Part shown: positions 9,334-18,446 of the stretch, piece by piece
Layout: the number at the start of each line of letters is the position of its first letter
How positions within the stretch are numbered: position 1 is the first letter of the stretch
NCBI GenBank assembly: GCA_964389685.1
Contig: CAYMFM010000053.1
Coordinates: 1-26,856, forward strand
Reading direction: 5' to 3'
Length of the DNA stretch: 26,856 bases
Source: G020353115 sp964389685
Lineage (GTDB): Bacteria > Bacteroidota > Bacteroidia > Bacteroidales > VadinHA17
Position numbers and translations under genes: made by a program
Notes under the pieces: model-generated
Seen by the model: the letters and a program-made list of their open reading frames with translations, nothing else
What the model was told of the DNA's origin: nothing
Databases searched by the model: none

Positions 9334-9473
9334 TTTTACCTCACTATTTTTAAAAAATTTCTATTTAATTAATTATTAATCAAATTTATAAGTTTATCTT
9401 ATTTTTGATATTTGATATCTATTTTTGTATGAAAAAAGGATGAAAAGTGAACTAAAAATTCCTAAATTTACAG

Positions 9474-9575
9474 ATTAACGGCTCAATTGGGTTGTGGGGA
9501 GAACCCTGCCTCCGGCAGGCAGGCTGTCCGGCGGATGAAAAATACTTTTATGAACGTTTGCCAAATGTACGGTAC
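9474..9575 (+). repeat. Dispersed intergenic repeat, copy A
   Basis: This segment is homologous, in reverse orientation, to 12862-12962. A 21-bp identical core (9504-9524 against the complement of 12912-12932) contains the hairpin CCTGCCT-CCGGC-AGGCAGG, and a second identical 15-bp block TTTTATGAACGTTTG (9546-9560) lies at exactly the same distance in both copies. Across the 57 bp that include both blocks I count about 48 matches. The upstream 25 bp align more weakly but without gaps. The two copies bracket the regulator gene. Confidence 0.8.
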
Positions 9576-9636
9576 ATGATACGATTTTACGTTGTATAAC
9601 ATCGCAATTGGCCCGGTTTATCTGGCTTACTACATA

Positions 9637-9710
9637 CCCGGGGCTGCGCCCTGTGAAATATTACATTGTAATAAAAGCGTTGCTTTTATTTCACAGGGCT
9701 TAACCCCGGG
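9637..9710 (+). repeat. Long imperfect inverted repeat with two inner hairpins
   Basis: The outer arms are CCCGGGG (9637-9643) with CCCCGGG (9704-9710) and GCCCTGTGAAATA (9648-9660) with TATTTCACAGGGC (9687-9699), separated by a 4-nt internal loop. Between them are TTAC-ATT-GTAA (9661-9671) and ATAAAAGC-GTT-GCTTTTAT (9671-9689); the second slightly overlaps and competes with the outer arm. The shape is like that of REP/BIME or small non-autonomous mobile elements. It sits about 90 bp before the regulator start and could also act on its transcript. Confidence 0.75.
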
Positions 9711-9801
9711 CTACCAAGATGTCGCTCCTATGGAGCTAAATGCTTAATATTCAATAATAATGGGACAGAGGAATAGCAAAATTTCAATAGCATAGCAGGT
9801 T

Positions 9802-12633
9802 ATGTTAATGATTAAATACTTTCTGAATATCGCGTTCATCCTGGTGTTGACCAGCTATTTGAAAACTTTCGGGAATGATTCCTTACACTATTCGATAGCG
9901 CATTTTTCAAAAGAGGAATATCATGCTCAAAACCAGAACTGGTCGGTTGATATGGATGAAGATGGCATCACCTATTTTGCCAATCATGCCGGGCTTCTTG
10001 AATTTGATGGTATATCCTGGAATTTTTACCCATCTCCAAGCGGGACCATCATGCGGGCTGTGAAGGTTAGCCCGGATGGCAAGATCTATACAAGCGGTTA
10101 TCGGGAAATGGGTTACTGGACAAGGGATGATTTTGGCATCCTTCATTATCATTCATTAAGTCCTCTTGCAAAGGATTTTTTTAACCGAAATGAGGAATTC
10201 TGGAATATAAAGGTGTTGGAAAATAAAATTATTTTTCACTCTTTTTCATCCCTATATGTCTTCCAGGATTCAGCATTTACCATTCTTGATCCGGAAGGAT
10301 TCATTACAACCATCGCTCACATTGATGACAGGGTGTATGTACATATACGGGACAGAGGTCTCTTCCTGTTGGATGAATCAAATGAGCTGGTCCCGTCCTT
10401 CACGGGCGATTTTTTCAGGGGTAAGTTGATCCGGACCATTCTGCCATTTGATAGTCTGAAGATTTTGCTTGGCACTGCGTCTGACGGATTATTCTTGTTT
10501 GACGGGGAGCGAATTACCCCCATTTTTCCTGAATTGCATTCCTTCTTGTCCGCAAACCAGATAAACAGGGGGTATATCCTGGATGATATGTTCATTATCG
10601 GCACTATATTGAATGGCATTATTGCATTCAATAAGGATGGAGAGATTCAATTTCAGATCAACCGGGAAAACGGGCTTCAAAACAACACCGTTCTGGGCAT
10701 AATGACAGACCGGTACAAAAATATCTGGCTGACGCTGGACCGGGGAATTGATTTTATCTCTTTTCACATCGATCCTTCTTTTGAAACCCATAATGATCTT
10801 GGTATTGGAGCCGTGTATACAGCTGCCGTGTATAATGATAAATTGTATCTGGGAACAAACCAGGGGTTATTCTACAGAAAATTAAGTGATAACGATTCCG
10901 GTTTTTCACTGGTTCCCGCAACACAGGGTCAGGTATGGGATTGCCGGGTGTATGACGGATACCTTTTCATCAGCCATAATACCGGTACCTTTTTGTTCAA
11001 GGGGGATGAATTCCGAAAAATTTCAGATGTCTCGGGTGGTTTTTCCATCATACAGAATGCCTTTGATCCCGAGGCCCTGTTTCAATGCAGTTATTCAGAC
11101 CTGGTTGTGTTTAAAAAGACGAATGGTGAGTGGGAGCATTCACATTCCGTGGCAAACTTTTTTGATTTAATACGATACATTGAACTGGATCATCTGAATA
11201 ATTTATGGGCAAGTCATATGCACAGGGCGATTTACAAACTTCAACTCAATGATAGCCAGGACTCCATTATCAACACAAAATACTATGGAATAAACTCAGT
11301 TTTCCGGAAGGATTTCAACATCCATGTTTTCAAAGTTGAGAACAGGATCGTTTTTACCACCGGGGATTCACTGTTCACCTATGACGATATGTACGATACG
11401 ATCATTCCCTATACAACATTGAATGAATCATTGGGACATTTTCAAAAAGCCCACCGGATCATTGAGGCACCGGATCATCATTACTGGTTCATTGCGTCCA
11501 GCTCAATAGGTCTGTTTCAGGTAAAAAACAGCCACGTTAACCTGATCAAGCAGTATCCATCCAGTCTGTTCCGGGATCAGCTGGTTGAAGGATTCGAGAA
11601 CATACTTCCCATTGACTCCAGGCGTGCCTTTTTATCTCTTGAGAACGGGTATGCCATATTGGACACCAGGGCAGATGATGAAAAAGAGATCATTAAATCA
11701 ATGAATCTTACCCTAACACGAATATTTGTGAGCGGGAAACAGGGTACTGCCGAGAACATGTCATGTAATCAGGGCAAGCTTGTACTGGATTATGGCAGAA
11801 CAAACCTCCAGCTTAAATACGCCTTCCCGAAATATTCAAATTCTGATATCAGCTATCACTATTTTATTGAAGGTTTGGATAATCAGTGGTCAGAGCCAAT
11901 GGAAAAACCAATATTTGAACTGAGCAGGTTGCCGGTCGGGGATTTTACCATAATGGCTAAAGCCACGAATGACTGGTTGGAAAGCAGTCAGGTTCATGAA
12001 CTTCAGGTTCGGGTGAATCCCCCATGGTACAGAAGTACGGTGGCAATTCTCTGTTATATTGCCCTTATCATTGTTTTGTTTATTCTTTTCCGGAATATAT
12101 CCATCGCAAGATTGAAACGAGTTGAACGCAAACGAAGAGAGATCCGGGAGAACCAGCTCATAAAGCTCAGAAACGAAAAGTTGCGCGCCGAACTGACCTA
12201 TAAAAGCAGGGAATTGGCCAATTCGACCATGTCGATTATCCAGAAAAATGAATTTCTTCTTGAATTGAAGGATGTGTTGAAACAGCAAAAACACTCCATA
12301 GGGGAACGGTTTCCCAACAAGTATTACCAGGCGTTGTTGAAAAAAATTGACAGGAACCTGTCGGGAGGGGATGATTGGAAGATTTTTGAGGCACATCTTG
12401 AGAAAGCCCATGAACCATTCATTCAGAAACTCCTGAAAAAACATCCGGAGCTTTCCCATTCCGACCTGAGGTTATGCACCTACCTGAGGATGAACTTATC
12501 GTCAAAGGAGATTGCTCCCTTGCTTCACATTTCGGTACGGGGAGTGGAAAACCACCGGTACCGGCTGAGGAAAAAATTAAACATCACCCCGAACCAGAAC
12601 CTGACGGATTTTATCCTGGGTGTTGAGGTTTAA
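9802..12633 (+). CDS. Membrane sensor/regulator: beta-propeller, Y_Y_Y domain, TM helix, LuxR-type HTH
   Basis: 943 residues; Met1 or Met3 could start the protein. An N-terminal signal sequence (5-22) leads into a large periplasmic region of propeller-type repeats (about 40-620; for example KNIWLTLDRGIDFIS and YWFIASSSIGLFQV), then a Y_Y_Y (triple tyrosine) domain (about 665-738, SYHYFIEGLDNQWSEP). One transmembrane helix (about 745-763) is followed by a basic, charged coiled coil (about 766-830) and a C-terminal LuxR/GerE-type helix-turn-helix (about 883-936, LSSKEIAPLLHISVRGVENHRYRLRKKLNI). There is no histidine kinase or receiver domain, so it differs from hybrid two-component systems and resembles one-protein membrane-bound regulators of glycan loci. 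Divergent placement next to SusC makes it the likely regulator of the GH144 locus. Architecture is clear; the target is inferred. Confidence 0.9.
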   Translation: MLMIKYFLNIAFILVLTSYLKTFGNDSLHYSIAHFSKEEYHAQNQNWSVDMDEDGITYFANHAGLLEFDGISWNFYPSPSGTIMRAVKVSPDGKIYTSGYREMGYWTRDDFGILHYHSLSPLAKDFFNRNEEFWNIKVLENKIIFHSFSSLYVFQDSAFTILDPEGFITTIAHIDDRVYVHIRDRGLFLLDESNELVPSFTGDFFRGKLIRTILPFDSLKILLGTASDGLFLFDGERITPIFPELHSFLSANQINRGYILDDMFIIGTILNGIIAFNKDGEIQFQINRENGLQNNTVLGIMTDRYKNIWLTLDRGIDFISFHIDPSFETHNDLGIGAVYTAAVYNDKLYLGTNQGLFYRKLSDNDSGFSLVPATQGQVWDCRVYDGYLFISHNTGTFLFKGDEFRKISDVSGGFSIIQNAFDPEALFQCSYSDLVVFKKTNGEWEHSHSVANFFDLIRYIELDHLNNLWASHMHRAIYKLQLNDSQDSIINTKYYGINSVFRKDFNIHVFKVENRIVFTTGDSLFTYDDMYDTIIPYTTLNESLGHFQKAHRIIEAPDHHYWFIASSSIGLFQVKNSHVNLIKQYPSSLFRDQLVEGFENILPIDSRRAFLSLENGYAILDTRADDEKEIIKSMNLTLTRIFVSGKQGTAENMSCNQGKLVLDYGRTNLQLKYAFPKYSNSDISYHYFIEGLDNQWSEPMEKPIFELSRLPVGDFTIMAKATNDWLESSQVHELQVRVNPPWYRSTVAILCYIALIIVLFILFRNISIARLKRVERKRREIRENQLIKLRNEKLRAELTYKSRELANSTMSIIQKNEFLLELKDVLKQQKHSIGERFPNKYYQALLKKIDRNLSGGDDWKIFEAHLEKAHEPFIQKLLKKHPELSHSDLRLCTYLRMNLSSKEIAPLLHISVRGVENHRYRLRKKLNITPNQNLTDFILGVEV

Positions 12634-12717
12634 TAAAGCAATTCTGGCGAATCCAGAAACCGAAAGCAACCCAATTGGTTTTTTCCAGACCTTTTTGAGT
12701 AAACCTGTAAGTATGTA

Positions 12718-12760
12718 GGTCGACTCTCCTGCCGAAGGCATTCCTATGGAAGTGTCGACC
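12718..12760. repeat. Small folded element: outer stem with two inner hairpins
   Basis: Outer arms GGTCGAC (12718-12724) and GTCGACC (12754-12760) enclose TGCC-GAA-GGCA (12730-12740) and TTCC-TAT-GGAA (12741-12751). The layout repeats that of the element at 9637-9710 although the sequence is different. It may be a REP-like unit or an RNA structure at the regulator's 3' end. Confidence 0.6.
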
Positions 12761-12861
12761 GAGCGACTTAAAGTTAAGAGTTAAAAGTAAATATGATAAG
12801 TTTGGTTAACATCAAAAAAAGTGGGCTAACTCCGATACAACACAAAGAGAAACTTTTTCAT

Positions 12862-12962
12862 AGACCGCAATATGCCAAACGTTCATAAAAAATGCATTTA
12901 TCCGTCAGACTGCCTGCCTGCCGGAGGCAGGGCTCTCCCCGCATGACAGCCAAGCCGTCAGA
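12862..12962 (-). repeat. Dispersed intergenic repeat, copy B (inverted relative to copy A)
   Basis: The complement of this segment matches 9474-9575. The shared blocks are the hairpin core at 12912-12932 and CAAACGTTCATAAAA at 12876-12890. The spacing between blocks is identical to copy A and no gap is needed. The segment therefore forms an inverted pair around the regulator gene. Confidence 0.8.
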
Positions 12963-12985
12963 CGCCTGCCTGCCACAGGCAGGGT
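12902..12985 (+). repeat. Partial tandem duplication of the hairpin core
   Basis: CCGTCAGAC followed by a CCTGCCTG-type hairpin occurs twice, at 12902-12933 and 12956-12985. The second hairpin is CCTGCCTG-CCA-CAGGCAGG (12965-12983) with a perfect 8-bp stem. Tandem hairpin units of this kind are typical of REP-like sequences. Confidence 0.65.
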
Positions 12986-13249
12986 ATTATACCCTGTTTA
13001 TCAATATTTTAAAAACTGATAGTATTTGTCTTCCTAATAGCACAACGGGTTATATTTAATAACCTGATAACTATTAATAACGACTAACCAGGTGGCTGAG
13101 CATATAACCATTCTGACCAATAACTGAGTAAAGCAAACTCACGATTCGCTGTCTGGCGGTGATTAAAACAGTTTATATTTTTTTCGATTTTCCACAGATG
13201 TATTACCTTTATTGATGAGCCGAAAATAAACCTTTACTAATCCTTTGCT

Positions 13250-16200
13250 ATGAAAACAGTTTACCTGCTAATCATTTTAAGCTTTCCCTCTTTTTCTTTA
13301 ATTGCACAGGATTTCCCATTGATAAATTCCGGTGAATTGCTTAAGAAAGGTATTGATTTACATGACGATGGAAATTATGAGGAAGCCCTGGAACATTACA
13401 GAAAGATTACCCGGAATGATACCAATTACCTGCATGCACTATCTGAAATAGCGACCACTTACCTTGCCATGAAGGAATATGATTCCGTGATATCCATTTG
13501 TCAGGATGGATTAAAAGAACATTCCGAAGTCAATTATATGTTTTATAATTTACTGGGTACGTCGTATGATGACACAAAGCAACCGGGAAAATCCCTTGAA
13601 GTCTATGTGAAAGCCGTTGAGGAATATCCGGCCAACTCCTTACTTCACTTCAACCTGGGAATCACACTGCTTGGAATGGACAGGCAAGACGAAGCGATTG
13701 AGTACCTGAAAAGGGCAATTGACCTGAACATCTATCATGCCTCCAGTCATTATTATCTTGGCAAGACTCTGGCTGATCAGGGACGTTTTGCTCCGGCATT
13801 CATAACACTTAGCATGTTCGTCCTGCTTGAAAACACCGGACAGCGTTCTGTTGAAATAATCAAGAAGCTTCAATCAATCTCTTCTGAGGGTATAGATCAG
13901 CCTGAAGTCTCCTACCCGCAAGACATGATGTTTCAGGAACTTGACTTGATTCTCAGATCCGGGATCGCATTGGATAAGGAATATAAAACAGAGGTGAAAG
14001 AAAATGATTCCTATGTAAAACAGCTGCAGGTAATGTGTGAGAAAATGCCTGAAGTAGAGATTACGGATAATTTCTGGATGATCAATTATGCCCCCTATTT
14101 CAGGAATTTGCTGGATAGCGATTTCCTTCCTTTTCATACCTATTATGTCTTCAATTCATTAAATAATGATAAAGTCAACAAATGGCTTGAAAAGAATAGT
14201 TCGAAACGATCCGATTTTATCTCCTGGGCGGAGAACCAATTGAATTCTACCCGGAGTAATAAGGTTGTAAATTCAGAAGGTAAAATCGAACCGGTTTCCT
14301 ACTGTTTCTACAATAACGGTAGCCTTGAAGGCATTGGCAACATGGAAGCAAGTGGAACCGGTGAGGATAACATGGTCGGTCCATGGATCTTTTATTATTC
14401 TACCGGTAATATTCAGGCTGAAGGAATGTATAATGCAGCAGGACAGCGTATTGGCGATTGGATGTGGTATTATACTGACGGAATATTAAAGGAAATCGTA
14501 TCCTATGAAGATGGTGTTATCCAGAAAAGCAACCTGCAGTATCACCCCAATGGTGAAATGCATTATGAAATTCCCTATAAAGATGGAGCGATTGACGGAC
14601 GGGCTAAAGAATTCAGCAATTCAGGCGCGTTGATCTATGAAGGAGAGTATGAAAAGGGGAAAAATCAGGGTTTTGAAAAATATTATTATCTGAACGGGAA
14701 CATTCAATATCACTATTTTTATAAGAACGGTGAAGGGGATTCCATAGCAAAAGAGTATTACTCGAATGGAAACCTGAAACGGGAATTTTTTCTGAAAAAT
14801 GAACAACTGAATGGTTTGGATACGGATTATTACGAAAATGGAAACGTGAAATCTGTCGGAGAATTTGTGGATGGAATACAAACCGGGCCATGGAAATGGT
14901 ATTACGAAAACGGTAACATCCAAAGTGAAGGAGAAGTTGAAAACGGTGCATTCATCGGTGTTCATAAAAAATATTATATCACAGGCATGTTGGAAGAGGA
15001 GTCTCCTTATGCTGATGGTAAATTAAACGGAGAGGCATCGAGATGTGATAGAACAGGCAACCTCCTGGCAACCTATACATACCTTGATGATGCCCTGATT
15101 GAGTATACTAATTTCAATCCGCAGGGAGAGATTATATCAGCCGGGAAAGAAAAAGATGGAGTAATTGAATTTGAATCTTTTTTTGCAGAAGGCATGAAAG
15201 AGACAGAAGGGAAGTTCGTAAACAGTAAAAGAGATGGAATCTGGAAAACCTATTACCGCAACGGAAATATCGATGAGGAAACATCCTATAAGGACGGAAA
15301 ATTAAATGGACCGGTTAAGTCATATTATAAGAATGGAAGCCTCTATGCAGAATATACCAATACGGACGATTCATTTGATGGTTTTTACAAATCATACCAG
15401 AAAAATGGAAACATTAACTCCATGGGCTGGTATCAGATGGATCAATTGCAAGGTGATTGGTTTATCTATTCATCGGATGGAAAAATTTCGCACCACGGAT
15501 ACTATCTGAACGATAAACCACACAGATACCAGTTGTACTACCATCCGGATGGGAAGTTACACTATGAGGAATGTCATGAAGACGGTTTACTGAAATGCAT
15601 TACAAGATATGACACCACTGGAATACCCATTCAGAAAATAATACTTGAAAAGGGAAATGGTGCCTTCACGCTCAGGAACATAAAAAATCAACTCCTGATA
15701 GCCGGGGAATACAAGAATGGCTTGCTGGAAGGAGAGGTTGTGAGATACCTTTCCCCAAAACAGGTTCAGAACAGGGACCAGTTCATGCTTGGACTAATAA
15801 ATGGACTTTCAGAAGAGTACACCGTTGATGGAAAGCTAAAGGAAAAAGGATCTTATCTCGATGGAGAAAAAACCGGGGAATGGTCGTATTACCACGATAA
15901 CGGGCAATTATCATCTACGGGGGTTTATCAACGGGATGAAAGGATAGGTGAATGGAAATGGTACTATGATACAGGAGAGCTACGTAGAACAGGGAGCTAT
16001 TATAATGGTTTCAGGGATGGGATATGGAACCTGTATGCTCCCTCAGGCGAATTGATCTACAGATTTTATTATATTGAAGGTGATATTCTTTCTTATGCCT
16101 ATCTGGATAGTTCGGGTGATGAAATAAGAAAACCCATCCCGCAGGAGTCAGGTAAAATTACCTGCTACTATCCATCCGGCACAAAATCAGCAACATTTGA

Positions 16201-16519
16201 ATTGAAATTTGGATTCAGAGAAGGACCGTATGAAGAATATTATCCTAATGGAAACCCGATGTTCCAGGATTACTTTGTAGCCGACCAATATAATGGCATT
16301 TCAAAGGAATTCTACCCAAATGGCAGCCTGAAACTGGTTGAATCATACTATTTTGGCAGTAATAATGGAGAAACCATTCTTTATAATGAAAACGGGAATA
16401 TCGAACGGGTGGAACATTATTTGTTTGATTCCAAACACGGAGTTTGGATCGATTACCAGGATGGATCGGTTCAGTCGACTAAAAAGTTTTTATATGATTA
16501 CCTTATTTCGGAGGAATAA
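13250..16519 (+). CDS. Secreted TPR protein with about thirty MORN-like repeats
   Basis: 1089 residues. A signal peptide ends near residue 20 (SLIAQ before DFP). Residues about 27-180 hold at least four TPR-like helical pairs (GIDLHDDGNYEEALEHYRKI; LLHFNLGITLLGMDRQDEAIEYLKRAIDLN). A mixed linker (about 220-345) leads into an array, about 347-1085, of roughly 23-residue MORN-variant (MORN_2) units of the form YYxNGNIxxEGxYxDGxxxGxWK. The family is often labelled YwqK-like antitoxin, but that label says little about a protein this large and exported. MORN arrays form long beta structures that serve as scaffolds or binding surfaces. Its last 26 bp overlap the next gene, so it is probably translationally coupled to the two transglutaminase-like proteins. 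No catalytic motif is seen; function unknown. Confidence 0.88.
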   Translation: MKTVYLLIILSFPSFSLIAQDFPLINSGELLKKGIDLHDDGNYEEALEHYRKITRNDTNYLHALSEIATTYLAMKEYDSVISICQDGLKEHSEVNYMFYNLLGTSYDDTKQPGKSLEVYVKAVEEYPANSLLHFNLGITLLGMDRQDEAIEYLKRAIDLNIYHASSHYYLGKTLADQGRFAPAFITLSMFVLLENTGQRSVEIIKKLQSISSEGIDQPEVSYPQDMMFQELDLILRSGIALDKEYKTEVKENDSYVKQLQVMCEKMPEVEITDNFWMINYAPYFRNLLDSDFLPFHTYYVFNSLNNDKVNKWLEKNSSKRSDFISWAENQLNSTRSNKVVNSEGKIEPVSYCFYNNGSLEGIGNMEASGTGEDNMVGPWIFYYSTGNIQAEGMYNAAGQRIGDWMWYYTDGILKEIVSYEDGVIQKSNLQYHPNGEMHYEIPYKDGAIDGRAKEFSNSGALIYEGEYEKGKNQGFEKYYYLNGNIQYHYFYKNGEGDSIAKEYYSNGNLKREFFLKNEQLNGLDTDYYENGNVKSVGEFVDGIQTGPWKWYYENGNIQSEGEVENGAFIGVHKKYYITGMLEEESPYADGKLNGEASRCDRTGNLLATYTYLDDALIEYTNFNPQGEIISAGKEKDGVIEFESFFAEGMKETEGKFVNSKRDGIWKTYYRNGNIDEETSYKDGKLNGPVKSYYKNGSLYAEYTNTDDSFDGFYKSYQKNGNINSMGWYQMDQLQGDWFIYSSDGKISHHGYYLNDKPHRYQLYYHPDGKLHYEECHEDGLLKCITRYDTTGIPIQKIILEKGNGAFTLRNIKNQLLIAGEYKNGLLEGEVVRYLSPKQVQNRDQFMLGLINGLSEEYTVDGKLKEKGSYLDGEKTGEWSYYHDNGQLSSTGVYQRDERIGEWKWYYDTGELRRTGSYYNGFRDGIWNLYAPSGELIYRFYYIEGDILSYAYLDSSGDEIRKPIPQESGKITCYYPSGTKSATFELKFGFREGPYEEYYPNGNPMFQDYFVADQYNGISKEFYPNGSLKLVESYYFGSNNGETILYNENGNIERVEHYLFDSKHGVWIDYQDGSVQSTKKFLYDYLISEE

Positions 16520-18446
16520 GAGATCGGTTTTATGCCTAACCATCTTTTGGCTTAGTCTGGTGATTACATTATCACAGACGAACACGCTCACTGAAGATTA
16601 TCGGCTTCGGTTCCCGGATGATTTTGCTGTAGTATTGAAAGAGGGAACGAGCATCCGCATAAACCTGAAAAATTCCGATCTTACGATTAATAAAGCATAC
16701 AACAAAGAAACATTTTACTATTCCGATCCACCGGAAGGAAGTTCTGATGAGGTACTGTTTACAAATTCATTTAGTCCCCTGTCGGAACTGAAAGCCTATT
16801 TCTATCATTTAGAAGGTGGACGATTCAAACGCACTCCTGTGGATAATATCTTCAAGAAAGATGATTATGGGGATAATATTTTTTTCGACGACCGGAAAAA
16901 AATTGAGATCATTTTTCCAAAAGTATCCTCAGGAACAAAAACTTCCGTACATTATAGCAAGGATATACTCGAACCTCACTTCCTGGGCAGCCACTTTTTC
17001 TCTTCCTATTTCCCCGTCGAATTGAGCGAGTTCGAGGTGATCTATCCTGAGAAAGTGAAACTGGGTTACAAAGTGTTTAATGATCCAAACGGGAAGATCA
17101 GCATTACAGAGAAAAAATCAGGGAAAAAGCATGTTTTCCATTGCATTGCTACTGATCTGGAAGCATTTAATTATAGGGAGAATGATTTCACAATAAATTA
17201 TTTCGAACCGCACATCATTGTCTATATCGACCATTATATTGCAGGTGAGGATACGATCCAATTTCTCTCTGACCTATCGGATCTCCACCGATGGTATTAT
17301 TCTTTCATTGAGGATGTATCGGGGAAATACCATGAGGTGCTTAAACATTTTACCGATTCGTTATCAGAAGGGATAACTTCAGAGCTGGGAAAAGCAAAAG
17401 CACTTTATTATTGGATTCAGGACAATATAAAATACATCGCGTTTGAGGACGGGTATTCCGGATTTATACCACGCCCCTCCATCCTGGTGTATAACCGGAG
17501 ATACGGGGACTGCAAAGACATGGCAAATCTCTGTTGCGATCTTTTAAACTATGCCGGGATAGAGTCTTACCTGACCTGGGTAGGCACGCGGGATATCCCA
17601 TACCGTTACAGGGATATACATGTCCCGGTTGTGGATGATCACCTGATCGTATCAGCCATTATTGATGATGTCTGTTATTTTCTCGACCCAACGGCCAACT
17701 TTCTCCCAATCGACTATCCTTCATGCTTTATTCAAGGAAAGGAGGGCCTTGTTAGCAAAAGTCGGGAGAACTTCGAAATAGTCGAAATTCCTGTAATGAA
17801 AATGGATGAGAGTGTCTTTACCGATACATCCAGGTTGACTATCATAGGGAATGATCTGCACGGTGAGTCGCATATAACCCTTTCCGGATATTTTAAAAAC
17901 GATATGGCCCCAACAGTCCGTCACAGGACTCCTGAAAAATTGAAAGAGCTTTTTCATTCCAGGTTTGAAAGAGGGAACAACAAATTCACCGTATCAGATT
18001 ACTCCTTTTGGGGATTGGAAAACAGAGACAAGGATTTCCATGTTAACCTCTCTTTTGTTTTGCCTGAATACTCAAGACAGATTGGCAATGAAATTTACCT
18101 CAACCTGAACCTGGACAGGATGTTCTTCGATCAGAAAATTAACCTGGATGTAAAGGATACCGACAAAAAGTTCGAATATCGGTTTACGAGAACCCACAAT
18201 CTTTATCTGGACATTCCTCAGGATTGTCAAATTGCATTCCTGCCTGAAAATTCACAATACGGAAATCCCTCCTTCGGATATGAGATAAAATACCAGGTGG
18301 AAGAGAATAAAATTCATCTTGTAACAACATTTTATATCAATTCGATCCGTGTTGATGTTGCTGAATTCCCCGAATGGAATGAAATGATCGATAGCTTGAA
18401 TGAATCCTATAGTCAGACAATCGTATTAACCAACCATTCAAAATGA
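16494..18446 (+). CDS. Secreted DUF3857/transglutaminase-like protein with intact catalytic triad
   Basis: I start it at ATG 16494-16496, giving 650 residues with a basic n-region (RRNKR) and hydrophobic signal segment (residues 11-27, ending LSQ). The upstream in-frame ATG at 16338 would add 52 residues that only shadow the MORN array. The N-terminal half resembles DUF3857. A transglutaminase-like core follows at about 295-410: KALYYWIQDNIKYIAF, RYGDCKDMA with Cys340, DDHLIV with His383, and YFLDPTA with Asp398, the expected Cys-His-Asp triad. The C-terminal 230 residues are beta-rich. It may be a protease, amidase or cross-linking enzyme in the periplasm or outside the cell; the substrate is unknown. 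It overlaps the upstream gene by 26 bp and the downstream paralogue by 4 bp (ATGA). Confidence 0.88.
   Translation: MITLFRRNKRSVLCLTIFWLSLVITLSQTNTLTEDYRLRFPDDFAVVLKEGTSIRINLKNSDLTINKAYNKETFYYSDPPEGSSDEVLFTNSFSPLSELKAYFYHLEGGRFKRTPVDNIFKKDDYGDNIFFDDRKKIEIIFPKVSSGTKTSVHYSKDILEPHFLGSHFFSSYFPVELSEFEVIYPEKVKLGYKVFNDPNGKISITEKKSGKKHVFHCIATDLEAFNYRENDFTINYFEPHIIVYIDHYIAGEDTIQFLSDLSDLHRWYYSFIEDVSGKYHEVLKHFTDSLSEGITSELGKAKALYYWIQDNIKYIAFEDGYSGFIPRPSILVYNRRYGDCKDMANLCCDLLNYAGIESYLTWVGTRDIPYRYRDIHVPVVDDHLIVSAIIDDVCYFLDPTANFLPIDYPSCFIQGKEGLVSKSRENFEIVEIPVMKMDESVFTDTSRLTIIGNDLHGESHITLSGYFKNDMAPTVRHRTPEKLKELFHSRFERGNNKFTVSDYSFWGLENRDKDFHVNLSFVLPEYSRQIGNEIYLNLNLDRMFFDQKINLDVKDTDKKFEYRFTRTHNLYLDIPQDCQIAFLPENSQYGNPSFGYEIKYQVEENKIHLVTTFYINSIRVDVAEFPEWNEMIDSLNESYSQTIVLTNHSK

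Larger units (their letters stand above)
9212..9801. other. 590-bp divergent intergenic region, SusC and regulator
   Basis: This gap separates the SusC gene (minus) from the regulator (plus). From left to right it holds a possible SusC promoter, a 12-bp palindrome, a very AT-rich stretch (about 9345-9475) with two TATTTTTG octamers at 9400-9407 and 9420-9427, one copy of a dispersed repeat (9474-9575), a long structured inverted repeat (9637-9710) and a small hairpin GCTCC-TAT-GGAGC (9724-9736). I could not assign a convincing promoter to the plus-strand regulator. No credible small gene is seen. Confidence 0.7.
12634..13249. other. 616-bp intergenic region rich in hairpins
   Basis: After the regulator stop there is a small hairpin TTCTGG-CGAAT-CCAGAA (12642-12658) and CAATTGG with a run of six Ts (to 12684), which together may weakly end transcription. 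Then come a folded element (12718-12760), the second copy of the dispersed repeat (12862-12962), a partial tandem copy with its own hairpin (12965-12983) and the palindrome AGGGTA-TTA-TACCCT (12981-12995). The last 250 bp before the MORN-repeat gene is AT-rich; I could not place a convincing promoter there. No credible gene is seen. Confidence 0.65.

Noticed and set aside
9400..9427. Two TATTTTTG octamers as a plus-strand promoter for the regulator
   Set aside because: Each matches the -7 pattern, but no -33 element lies at the required 19-21 bp and the regulator start is about 375 bp away through repeats.
11890..12459. 189-codon minus-strand open frame across the regulator's Y_Y_Y, membrane and coiled-coil region
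   Set aside because: It is antisense to clearly identified domains and has no plausible start context.
12902..12985. Tandem CCTGCCTG hairpins as a CRISPR array
   Set aside because: There are only two units, they are imperfect, and no spacer series or cas gene is present.
16338..16493. Upstream start for the active transglutaminase-like gene
   Set aside because: The extra 52 residues are an out-of-frame reading of the MORN array, and a good signal peptide begins at 16494.
13250..16519. YwqK-like toxin-antitoxin antitoxin
   Set aside because: The protein is exported, over 1000 residues long and has no toxin partner; the family name comes from short members.
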